From NCBI RefSeq assembly GCF_027853965.1, contig NZ_JAQGLB010000011.1, positions 213,968 to 277,967 of the forward strand: a stretch of 64,000 nt of DNA, in the 5' to 3' direction. Shown here in pieces: positions 42,971 through 51,200 of the stretch; the stretch's first letter is position 1, and the number at the start of each line of letters is the position of its first letter. The stretch comes from Saccharopolyspora indica. GTDB lineage: Bacteria; Actinomycetota; Actinomycetes; Mycobacteriales; Pseudonocardiaceae. The notes under the pieces were generated by a model. The model made no database searches, had not been told where the DNA came from, and saw only the letters and a list, made by a program, of their open reading frames with translations. The translations under genes were made by a program, and so were the position numbers.

Positions 42971-44218
42971 TCACTCGCTCGCCGGGAAGGCGAGCTCGAA
43001 GATCGCGCCGCCCTCGGCCGCGTTGTAGACCCGCAGCACGCCGCCGTGGGACAACGCCACCCAGCGCACGATGGACAGGCCCAGCCCGCTCGACCCGCCG
43101 GTGCTGGCGAAGCGGTCGAACTTCTCCTCGGCCACGGCGGGATCGATGCCCGGACCGTGGTCGGCCACGATGATCCGGCCGCCGGCGACGGTGATGTGCA
43201 CGATCGCCTCCGCGCCCGGCTGGCGACCGTACCGCAGCGCGTTGTCCAGCAGATTTCCCACCGCGCGCTGGACCAGCGCCGGGTCGGCGACCACCGTGGT
43301 GGGCGCTTTCGTCAACGTCACCTGAGCGCCGCCGGTCGGGGTCTCCTCGACCACCGAGGCGACCAGTTCGTCCAGCGAAACCGGCTGGACCGCGAGCGCT
43401 TGCACGCCCGCCGCGAGGCGTGCGCGCATGAGCAGGTCGTTGATGATGTCGCCCATCCGCGCGGAGAGCTGCACGGTGCGCGGCAGCAGATCCGCGGTCT
43501 TGTCCGGGTGGCGCAGTGCGGTCTCGGCGAGCGAGCGCAGCCCCGCCACCGGACTGCGCAGGTCGTGCGCGGTTTCGGCGAGCAGCGTCTCGTGCTGCTC
43601 CATCGCCGCCGTCGCCGGCCGGATCGCCCGCCCGGCCAGCACGTAGCCCGCCCCCGCCACCGCCGCGATCAGCAGCGCGCACCCGCCGACGACGAGGAGC
43701 ACGAACTCGGTGCGGGCCTCCTGCTCGGGCTCGGCGTCGCTGACCGCGACGACCGCGGCGATCCACCGGCCGTTGTCGTCGCGGAAGGGCTCCGCGCCGA
43801 AGCGGAGGCTCCTGCCGTCGGTGCTGCGCGTGTAGCCCGCCAGCCACGCCTTGCGCTTGATCGCTTCATCGGCGAGCTGCTGGTAGGTCTCGGCCGCGAC
43901 CGGCACGCAGGACCGCTTGCTGAGGTAGGGCTCGAACCGCACGCCGCTGGCCGGCATCACCGCGAACTGCGGGCACTGCGTGTCGAGCGGGTCCTGCGCG
44001 ACGTAGGCGGTGATGAGCACGTCGCCGTGCTGGAGCAGGCGCAGCACCGGAACCGCGACCAGCCGCAGCTCGGCGTCCATCCGGTCGTCGCGCTGATCCC
44101 GGTCCGCGACGAGCAGGAGCGTCGCCAGCAGGAGCAGCCCGGCGGCGTTGAGCGCCGTGAACAGCGCGGTGAGCAACCTGCGGAGTCTGCGCAGCCGGTC
44201 GGCCGCCGGGCGGTTCAC
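42971..44218 (-). CDS. Sensor histidine kinase (HisKA/HATPase)
   Basis: A 415-residue kinase. A basic N-terminus, first helix (about 13-37), an extracellular sensor of about 150 residues with two Cys (TQCPQF, RSCVPV), a second helix (about 190-212), a His box (AETAHDLRSPVAGLRSLAE) and a HATPase domain (VGNLLDNALRYG, DHGPGI, GGSSGLGLSIVRW) are visible. No clear HAMP domain is present. It starts with GTG 44218 overlapping the regulator stop (GTGA), so the two are one operon. The gene lies inside the ESX locus, perhaps sensing envelope state. Confidence 0.9.
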   Translation of the reverse strand: MNRPAADRLRRLRRLLTALFTALNAAGLLLLATLLLVADRDQRDDRMDAELRLVAVPVLRLLQHGDVLITAYVAQDPLDTQCPQFAVMPASGVRFEPYLSKRSCVPVAAETYQQLADEAIKRKAWLAGYTRSTDGRSLRFGAEPFRDDNGRWIAAVVAVSDAEPEQEARTEFVLLVVGGCALLIAAVAGAGYVLAGRAIRPATAAMEQHETLLAETAHDLRSPVAGLRSLAETALRHPDKTADLLPRTVQLSARMGDIINDLLMRARLAAGVQALAVQPVSLDELVASVVEETPTGGAQVTLTKAPTTVVADPALVQRAVGNLLDNALRYGRQPGAEAIVHITVAGGRIIVADHGPGIDPAVAEEKFDRFASTGGSSGLGLSIVRWVALSHGGVLRVYNAAEGGAIFELAFPASE

Positions 44219-44901
44219 CTCGCCAGCCGGTAGCCGACACCGCGCACGGCGTGGATGAGCTCCGGCTCGCCGAGCTTGCGCCGCAGCCGCTTGACCGCGA
44301 CGTCGACCACGTTCGACAGCGGATCGGTGCTGGCGTCCCAGCAGTGCTCGATGAGCTTCGCCCTGGACATCGCCTGCTCCGGTTCGGCCAGCAGCATTTC
44401 GAGCACCGCGAACTCCTTGTCGCTCAAGGTGAGGAGCGCTCCGCCGCGGTGCACCTGCTTCCGCGCGCAGTCCATCTCCAGGTCGGCGTACCGCAGCACC
44501 GCGGGCCGGCCCGCCCCGGCGCGCCTGCACAGCACGAGCACCCGCGCGGTCATCTCGGCCATGGCGAACGGTTTGACGAGGTAGTCGTCGCCGCCGTGCT
44601 CGAAGCCCGCGACCCGGTCGGTGAGCGTGTCGCGGGCGGTGAGGAACAGGACGGGCACCGACCAGCCCGCCTTCCTGCGCAGGTGCACGAAGTCGACGGA
44701 GTCCTCGTCGCCCAGCATCCGGTCGAACACCGCGCATTCGAACGAGCCCGCCGACAGCGCCCGCTCGGCCGCGGCGAGCGAGGACACGCCCGTCACGGCG
44801 AGATCGTTGGCGGTGAGCTCCACGGTCACCGACAGGCGCATGTTCTCGTCGTCCTCGACGACCAGCACCCGGGGCTGCGCGCTGTTGTTCGCCGCTGTCA
44901 T
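44215..44901 (-). CDS. OmpR/PhoB-family response regulator
   Basis: A 228-residue regulator. The receiver has VVEDDENMRLS, phosphoacceptor Asp in CAVFDRMLGDED and Lys in DYLVKPFAMAEM. A winged-helix domain follows (LTLSDKEFAVLEMLLAEPEQAMSRAKLIEHCWD to RRKLGEPELIHAVRGVGYRL). The residue order around the Asp (VFDRML) is shared with the second regulator at 45783, so the two are paralogues. It is divergent from the SARP gene across 75 bases. Confidence 0.92.
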   Translation of the reverse strand: MTAANNSAQPRVLVVEDDENMRLSVTVELTANDLAVTGVSSLAAAERALSAGSFECAVFDRMLGDEDSVDFVHLRRKAGWSVPVLFLTARDTLTDRVAGFEHGGDDYLVKPFAMAEMTARVLVLCRRAGAGRPAVLRYADLEMDCARKQVHRGGALLTLSDKEFAVLEMLLAEPEQAMSRAKLIEHCWDASTDPLSNVVDVAVKRLRRKLGEPELIHAVRGVGYRLAR

Positions 44902-44976
44902 CGAATCCTCATGTCCGCACCGCGAGAGTGGGCACCGGACGACCGCTGCCGATGATGTTCAGGAGGTGTGCGCACG

Positions 44977-45753
44977 ATGCTCTTCCATGTGCTGGGGCCG
45001 CTGGCGGTGCGTGGCCGGAACGGGGGCGTGATGCGCCTCGGCACCAGCAAACCCGCCGTGGTGCTGGCCACTCTGCTGCTGCAGCCTAACGCGTGGGTCG
45101 GCGTGGATCAGCTGATCGCGCGGACTTGGCCGGAAGCGGCCGTCCCGCCTTCCGCGGTGGCCAACGTCAAGACCTACGTGTGGCGGCTGCGCGGGATGCT
45201 GCCCACCGCCCGGATCGAGACCGGGCCGGGTTCCTACCGGCTCCGCGTCGCTGCGGGTGAGCTCGACACCGACCGCGCCGCTGACCTCGCCGCGGAGGCG
45301 GAGCGGTTTCTGGCGCGCGGCGACGCCACCGCGGCGGCCACGACCGCGGCGCGAGCGCTCGACTTGTGGCGGGGCCGCCCGTTCGACGGGCTGCACCTCC
45401 CCGGCGACTGGGCCGCCGAGCTCGACGAGCTGCACCGGGACCTGCGGCAGACCCTGGCCGAGGCGCGACTCGCGCTCGGCGACGCGCGGCGCGCGGTCGG
45501 CTCGCTGCGCGAGCTCACCGCTGAGGACCCGTTCCGCGAGGAGTCGTGGGCCGCGCTGATCGGCGCGCTGCACGTGCTCGGCAGGCGCGCGGAAGCGCTC
45601 GCCAACTACCGCGAGATCCGGAAGATCCTCGCCGACGAGCTCGGAGTGCCTCCGGGGCCCGCGCTGACCGAGGTGGGCGATCGGGTGCTCGGTCCCCGTG
45701 GCGCCCCGGACCTGTTCCGCGCTCGGGCGGCGTTGGCGGTAGTGGCCACGTAG
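44977..45753 (+). CDS. SARP-family regulator
   Basis: A 258-residue regulator: an OmpR-like winged helix (FHVLGPLAVRGRNGGVMRLGTSKPAVVLATLLLQPNAWV to VWRLRGMLPTARIETGPGSYRLRV) and a bacterial transcriptional activation domain (about 95-240; DTDRAADLAAEAERFLA, LANYREIRKILADELGVPPGPALTEV). SARPs activate clustered genes, often for antibiotics; here the neighbours are ESX genes, so a role in ESX control is possible. AGGAGG lies ten bases before ATG 44977; a GTG at 44968 would overlap that site. Confidence 0.88.
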   Translation: MLFHVLGPLAVRGRNGGVMRLGTSKPAVVLATLLLQPNAWVGVDQLIARTWPEAAVPPSAVANVKTYVWRLRGMLPTARIETGPGSYRLRVAAGELDTDRAADLAAEAERFLARGDATAAATTAARALDLWRGRPFDGLHLPGDWAAELDELHRDLRQTLAEARLALGDARRAVGSLRELTAEDPFREESWAALIGALHVLGRRAEALANYREIRKILADELGVPPGPALTEVGDRVLGPRGAPDLFRARAALAVVAT

Positions 45754-45768
45754 CGCGGCCCGGAGGGC

Positions 45769-45774
45769 TACTGT
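45769..45774 (+). promoter_or_regulatory. -10 box of probable leaderless transcript
   Basis: TACTGT ends eight bases before the GTG at 45783; a GGAGGG further upstream is 18 bases away, too far to serve as a ribosome site. Confidence 0.35.
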
Positions 45775-45782
45775 CGGACCTC

Positions 45783-46445
45783 GTGCGCGTGCTGGTCACC
45801 GAGGACGACGAGAACATGCGCGTCAGCGTCGAGATCTCGATGCGCGGCGCGGGTTTCGCCGTCGACGTCGCCGCGGATCTGCCCGAGGCCGACGAGGCGC
45901 TGAGCGTCAACTCCTACGACTGCGCGGTGTTCGACCGGATCCTGCCCGCAGGCGACGCGCTGCGGTACGTGGAGCGGCTGCGCCGGTCCGGCTGGTCGGT
46001 TCCGGTGCTGTTCCTGACCGGTCAGAGCGGTGTCGGGGACCGGGTGGCGGGCTTGGCGTGGGGGGACGACTACCTGGTCAAGCCGTTCGCGATGGCGGAG
46101 CTGGTCGTGCGGGTGCGCAGCCTCTGCCGGCGCGGGGGTCCCGCGCCCACCCCGGTGCTGCGCTGGCAGGACGTCGAACTCGACACCGGCAGGCACGAGG
46201 CCCGGCGCGGCGGCGTGCCGTTGACCTTGACCGGCAAGGAGTTCCGGATTCTCGAACGGCTGCTGGCCGCGGACGGCGAACCGGTGCCCCGGGCGGAGCT
46301 GATCGCCGCGGCGTGGGACGAGCTGGTGGAGCCGACGTCGAACGTGCTCGACGTGGCCGTGCGGCAGCTGCGCGGCAAGCTCGGCCCGCCACCGGTGCTG
46401 CACACCCTGCGCGGATTCGGCCACCAGCTGCGCCCACCGTCCTGA
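45783..46445 (+). CDS. Orphan OmpR/PhoB-family response regulator
   Basis: A 220-residue paralogue of the regulator at 44215: VTEDDENMRVSVEISM, phosphoacceptor Asp in CAVFDRILPAGD, DYLVKPFAMAEL, and a C-terminal winged helix (LTLTGKEFRILERLLAADGEPVPRAELIAAAWDELVEPTSNVLD). The phosphoacceptor and switch residues are present. No kinase gene is next to it, so it may share the kinase at 42971 or act unphosphorylated. It follows the SARP gene by 29 bases. Two palindromes and a hairpin follow its stop. Confidence 0.88.
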   Translation: MRVLVTEDDENMRVSVEISMRGAGFAVDVAADLPEADEALSVNSYDCAVFDRILPAGDALRYVERLRRSGWSVPVLFLTGQSGVGDRVAGLAWGDDYLVKPFAMAELVVRVRSLCRRGGPAPTPVLRWQDVELDTGRHEARRGGVPLTLTGKEFRILERLLAADGEPVPRAELIAAAWDELVEPTSNVLDVAVRQLRGKLGPPPVLHTLRGFGHQLRPPS

Positions 46446-46468
46446 TGCTTCGGCGCGCTGGAGGAGTT

Positions 46469-46516
46469 GCGCGATTTCAATGGAAATCAGACGTCGAATT
46501 TCCATTGAAATCGCGC
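46469..46516. repeat. Palindromic element family 2, copy 2
   Basis: Perfect 19-bp arms (46469-46487 and 46498-46516, beginning GCGCGATTTCAATGG) flank a 10-base centre containing AGACGTCGA. Compared with the copy at 11794, TTGAA has become TGGAA on one arm and the opposing arm has changed to match. It lies 23 bases after the orphan regulator, between convergent genes. Confidence 0.85.
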
Positions 46517-46530
46517 GGAATCCTGACGCA

Positions 46531-46564
46531 CCTTCGGCGTGTCGGGTGCCCGGCACGCCGAAGG
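46531..46564. terminator. Hairpin between the two family 2 palindromes
   Basis: CCTTCGGCGTG (46531-46541) and CACGCCGAAGG (46554-46564) form a perfect 11-bp stem with a 12-base loop between convergent genes. Confidence 0.6.
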
Positions 46565-46566
46565 CG

Positions 46567-46614
46567 CGCGCAACTTCCCTTGAAGTCGAAGACCTGATTC
46601 CCATTGAAATCGCG
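46567..46614. repeat. Palindromic element family 2, decayed copy 3
   Basis: CGCGCAACTTCCCTTGAAGTC followed by a GACCTGATTCCCATTG segment and AAATCGCG keeps the spacing and several blocks of copy 2 but not the pairing. It probably derives from the same element. Confidence 0.5.
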
Positions 46615-46645
46615 GACCACTGCGGGCTGAGCGGCCACCGCGCGC

Positions 46646-47923
46646 TCAGCGACCGGTGGTCCACTTCGGTTTCGGGCGCTCGCCGCGGATCTCGGCCGGT
46701 GCCCGGTCGACCTGCCACATCTCCTCGTCGAGCTGCACCGCGTCGTCGGCCACCGGCTCCCGGCGCGCGGGCCGGGACAGCGGGGCGAACGCGGCTCGGT
46801 CGGTGCGGTCGGCCCTGCCCCGCAGGGACGCCGGAAGACCCGGCGTCGACGTGGGTTTGGCGCCCCGGCCGGTGGCCGTCGGCTTCGCCGCACCAGGACC
46901 CGGACGTCCGGTCGAGCCGCCCGCGCCGATACCGCCCATCATCGGCGACATCGGCGGAACCGCACCGATACCGCCCCGGGGTGCGCCGTGCGACGGCGTG
47001 GCCTGACCGGGGGATGCGGGCGGCTTCTGGCTGGTGGCCGCCGCTTCGGTCGAGACCGGGGCCGCCGCCTGGGGGATGGATCGCAGTCCGCCGCCGAGCC
47101 GGACGCCGGGAACACCGCCGCCGGTCCGGCCTCCGAGCAGGCCGACCGGTGGGACGAGCGGCGCGACGGACTGACCCGTCGGCGCGACCGCTGGTGGCGG
47201 CAGCGAAGGAAGTGCGGTCTGCGGCGGCGTCGAGGTCCCCATGCCCTGCAGCGTCGGGTCGCCCGCCAGATCCGGCGGGAGCTCTCCGGCGCTGGCGCTG
47301 GCGCCCGGACCCGAGGCCGACGCGGCCGAAGCCGCACTCGGGCCGGTGCCACCGCCAGCCGACGCCGACGCCGATTGCCCGCCGGCAGGCGGACTTCCGG
47401 TGGCCCCGCCCGTTCCGGAAGCTCCGCCGCCGGAGGAACCTCCCGGCCCGCTCCACGGGCGCCCCGGTGCGCCGGCCAGCGTCCCGGTCGCCCGCTGGAA
47501 GTCCGCGGCCAGTGCGTTGAGCAGCGCGCCGCCCGCCTTCTGGAGTTCGAGGAGAAGTTGGACCAGTTGGACCGCGGTCGCGGCTTGGAGCTGGGCCTTC
47601 AACTCCTTGAAGGCTGCGTCGGTTTCGGTGATCTTCCCCGCGAGGCCGGTGAGATCGGCGACGACGCCGTCGATCTTCTGCGTCCACGAGTCGATGTCGG
47701 CGCAGCTCTGGCGCCCACGCGCCTGGCAGGACCGGCCGGCTTGGTCCTGCCAGGCTTCCTCCAGGGGTCTGAGGTTCTGCTGCAGGGAGGTGGCGGACTT
47801 CGTCAGCTCCGCCTTCGCCGCCCGCCACATCTCGGCCGAGCTGGTGGCGAGCCGCGCCAGCGGCGCGGTTCTCTCCATCAGCGCCAGCTGGGTCTCGAAC
47901 GGAACGCTCGTGTAGTTCGCCAT
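46646..47923 (-). CDS. ESX-associated effector with WXG-like N-terminus and Gly/Pro-rich tail
   Basis: A 425-residue protein. The N-terminal 160 residues are helical (LALMERTAPLARLATSSAEMWRAAKAELTK, SWTQKIDGVVADLTGLAGKITE), followed by a low-complexity Gly/Ala/Ser/Pro region (about 160-370) and a C-terminal part ending LDEEMWQVDR-GERPKPKW. This resembles PPE/EspB-like secreted substrates in layout. It is the last gene of the eccC operon and starts two bases from the previous gene's stop, with GGGAGAGAG upstream. Two Cys (SCQARGRQSC) are spaced to form a disulphide. A toxin domain was not recognised. Confidence 0.8.
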   Translation of the reverse strand: MANYTSVPFETQLALMERTAPLARLATSSAEMWRAAKAELTKSATSLQQNLRPLEEAWQDQAGRSCQARGRQSCADIDSWTQKIDGVVADLTGLAGKITETDAAFKELKAQLQAATAVQLVQLLLELQKAGGALLNALAADFQRATGTLAGAPGRPWSGPGGSSGGGASGTGGATGSPPAGGQSASASAGGGTGPSAASAASASGPGASASAGELPPDLAGDPTLQGMGTSTPPQTALPSLPPPAVAPTGQSVAPLVPPVGLLGGRTGGGVPGVRLGGGLRSIPQAAAPVSTEAAATSQKPPASPGQATPSHGAPRGGIGAVPPMSPMMGGIGAGGSTGRPGPGAAKPTATGRGAKPTSTPGLPASLRGRADRTDRAAFAPLSRPARREPVADDAVQLDEEMWQVDRAPAEIRGERPKPKWTTGR

Positions 47924-47924
47924 G

Positions 47925-48227
47925 TCAGCTCTCTCCCAGGAACATCGGGATCTCCTGCTGGGCCTGCGAGACCGCATCGGCCCCGGCCCCGTCTCCGCGG
48001 AGGTAGTCCGTCGCGGAGCTCTGGACGATGTCGGTGTAGGCGGTGAAACCGCTCTGCACGTCGGTGACGAACTTCGCCAGTTCCTCCGCCGCAGCGCGTT
48101 CGGCCGCGGCGAACTCGTCGCCTTCGGGCATCCCGCCGCTGGCGGAAGCACCGCTGGCGCCGGTCACCGGACCGGGCGGGATCGGGTTGAACTTCTGCAT
48201 CACATCGGTCGCGCCGTGGACGCTCAT
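47925..48227 (-). CDS. Small ESX-associated helical protein
   Basis: A 100-residue protein: a Pro/Gly/Ser-rich N-terminal third and a helical remainder (EFAAAERAAAEELAKFVTDVQSGFTAYTDIVQSSATDYLRG). No WXG motif is present, so it may be an EspC-like partner of the effector encoded next. The ATG at 48227 has GGAGG six bases upstream and is preferred over ATG 48233 or 48257; the last overlaps the eccC stop. Family not recognised. Confidence 0.72.
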   Translation of the reverse strand: MSVHGATDVMQKFNPIPPGPVTGASGASASGGMPEGDEFAAAERAAAEELAKFVTDVQSGFTAYTDIVQSSATDYLRGDGAGADAVSQAQQEIPMFLGES

Positions 48228-48253
48228 TCTCATCCTCCGTTCGGGTGGAGCGG

Positions 48254-51200
48254 TCATTCGCCGGGTGCCAGCCAGGCCAGTTGCAGGAGTTGCGGGGACT
48301 CGCGCCGGTTGATCAGCAGGCCTCGCCCGGCGGGCAGCTTCTCGGGCTTGCGGCCGCCGAGCAGCGGGCCCTCGTCCTTGTCGCCGGAGAGCATCAGACC
48401 GGGCGAGCCGACATCGCGCAGCCGCGCCACGAACGGCTCGAACAGCGCGCGGCCGGCACCGCCGGTCCGCCGCGTCAGCACCACGTGCAGCCCGATGTCG
48501 CGCCCCTGCGCCAGGTACTCCAGCAGCGGCAGGAAGGGGTTCTCCATCGACGTGGCGACCAGGTCGTAGTCGTCGACGAGGACGTAGAGCTCGGGGCCGG
48601 ACCACCAGCTGCGGTCGCGGAGCTGTTCTGGCGTGATGTCGGGCCCCGGCAGCCGCTCGGCCATGGCCCTGGCGGACTCGGCGATCAGCCGCGTCGTGGT
48701 GGTGCGGTCGGTTCCGTAGCCGAGGAGGTGCTCCGAGCCGACCTCGCCGAGCAGACCCCGGCGGTGGTCGACCAGGATCACCCGCGCCTCGCTCGGCGAG
48801 TGGCTCTGCGCGATCCGGCGCGCGAGCACCCGCAGGAACGAGGTCTTGCCCGAATCGGCATCGCCGAGCAGCAGGAAGTGGGCGTCGGTGGTGAAGTCGA
48901 GCGCAACGGGCGCGAGGTCCTGTTCGGCGATGCCGATGGTGATGCGGTGCGCGCCCGCTTCGTCGCGCGCGGGCAGGGCTTCGTGGGGCAGCCGGGCGGG
49001 CAGCAACCGCACGCTCGGCGCCGGTTCTCCCCGCCACGCCTCGCCGATCGCGCTCACCGCCGCTGATGTCCCGGCCGGGAGGTCGTCGGTGCTGCTCCGG
49101 CCGTCGATGCGCGGCAGCGCCATCAGCAGCTGGTGCCCCGTCGTCGTGATCCCGCGGCCCGGGGCGTTCTCCGGCACTTGCAGCGCGCTCACCCGGTCCA
49201 CCGCGGTGTCGACCGGATCGCCGAGGCGGAGCTCGATCCGGCTGCCGAACAGGTCCCGGACGTTCGGGCGGAGGTCGAACCCCCGCGCGCACGAGACGAT
49301 CAGGTGGACGCCGTAGGAGAGCCCTCGCGCGGCGATGGCGCCGACCGCGTCCTCCAGGTCCTCGAACTCCTTGCGCAGCGTCAGCCACCCGTCCACGACC
49401 AGGAACACGTCACCGTGCTGGTCGTCGGTGATCGTGCCGTCGGCGCGCTGCGCCCGGTAGGCGGTCATGCCGTCGATGTCGTGCTCGGCGAAGCGGCGCT
49501 CCCGCTCGGCCAGCACCGCGGCGACCTCGGCCACGGTTCGACGCACCGCGCCGGGGTTGTGCCGTCCGGCGACGCCGCCGACGTGCGGCAGGTCGCGGAT
49601 CGAGCCGAGCGCGCCGCCGCCGAAGTCGAGGCAGTAGAACTGGACTTCCCGCGGGGTGTGGGTGAGCGCGAGGCTGGTGACGACCGTGCGCAGCGCGGTG
49701 CTCTTGCCGGTGCGCGGCGCGCCCATCACGAGCAGGTGCCCGGCCGCCGCGGACAGGTCGAGCACCAGGGGATCGCGGCGCTGGTCCAGCGGCCGGTCGA
49801 CCACCCCGGCCACCGCGCACAGCGACCCCGCCGGGTCCGCGACGGTGCGCCCGCGGGCCGGGTCGACGGCGAGGAGCTGGTCCAGCGCGGGCGATTCCGC
49901 CAGCGGCGGCAGCCACACCTGGTGCGCCGGGGTGCCCCGGCCGGCGAGCCGGTCCACCAGGACGTCCAGCAGGGTCTCACCGACCGCGTCGTCGGGGTCC
50001 TCGTCGGCTTCGGCCGGTTCGGGATCGTCCTGGTTCTGCGGCGCGACGTAGGCGGTCGAGTACTCCTGCAGGCCGATCGGCTCCGCCGCGCTGATGCGGC
50101 CCGGCCGCACGTCGTCACCCTGGTGCACCCCGGAGACGTAGGCCGACCGGAACCGGACCATCGGCTCGTCGCCGTACCGCATGAACCCGTGGCCCGGCGC
50201 CCGGGGCAGGGTGAACGCGTCGCTGGCGCCGAGCACCGCCCGGCTGTCCATGTCGGAGAAGGTGCGCAGCGCGATCCGGTAGGAGAGGTTCGCGTCCAGG
50301 CCGCGCAGCCTGCCCTCCTCGAGGCGCTGGCTGGCCAGCAGCAGGTGCACGCCGAGCGAACGCCCCACCCGTCCCATCTGCACGAACATGTCGATGAAGT
50401 CGGGACGGGCGGACAGCAGCTCGCTGAACTCGTCGCAGATCACCAGCAGGGTCGGCACCTCGGCCAGCGGCGCCCCGGAGGCCCGGGCCTTGTCGTAGTC
50501 GCGCAGCGAGGCGAAGTTGCCCGCCGCGCGCAGCAGTTCCTGCCTGCGGACCAGCTCGCCGTTGAGCGCGTCGGTCATCCTGTCCACCAGCGGCAGCTCA
50601 TCGGCCAGGTTGGTGATCACCGCGCTGGTGTGCGGCAGCCGGTCCAGCCGGGTGAAGGTCGCACCGCCCTTGAAGTCGATCAGCGCGAAGTTGAGCGCGT
50701 TCGGCGGGTGCGTGATGGCCAGCGAGAGCACCAGCGTGCGCAGCAGCTCGCTCTTGCCGGAACCGGTCGCGCCGATGAGCAGGCCGTGCGGGCCCATGCC
50801 GTCCTGAGCGGATTCCTTGAGGTCGAGCTCGACCGGGGTGCCGTCGGGCCGGATGCCGAACGGGATCCGCAGCCGGTCCCGGCTGGGCCGTTGCACCCAG
50901 GTGTCCTCGGGGTCGAACGTGAACGGGTCGCCGATGTCGAGCAGTTCGGCGAGGCCGAGATCGGTGTTGAGCTGCTCACCGCCGGAACCACCGGCCGTGA
51001 GCCGCAGCGGCGCCAGCTGCCGGGCCAGCGATTCCGCCGCGACCACGGGCAGTTCGTCGGCCCGGCCCAGCTCCGTCGCGCCGTCGGCGGTCTCGCTGGA
51101 GAGCGTGCCATCGGCTTCGACGGTCAGCACGAGAGTGGTTCGCTCCACCGTCCGCGGCGGCACGGTGGTCAGGTCGATCACGGTGACGCCTTCGACCCCG

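Noticed and set aside
46480..47520. A 346-codon plus-strand frame crossing the palindromes
   Set aside because: It begins in repeat sequence and runs antisense to the ESX effector gene; the shared SIEI-like peptides come from the palindrome arms.
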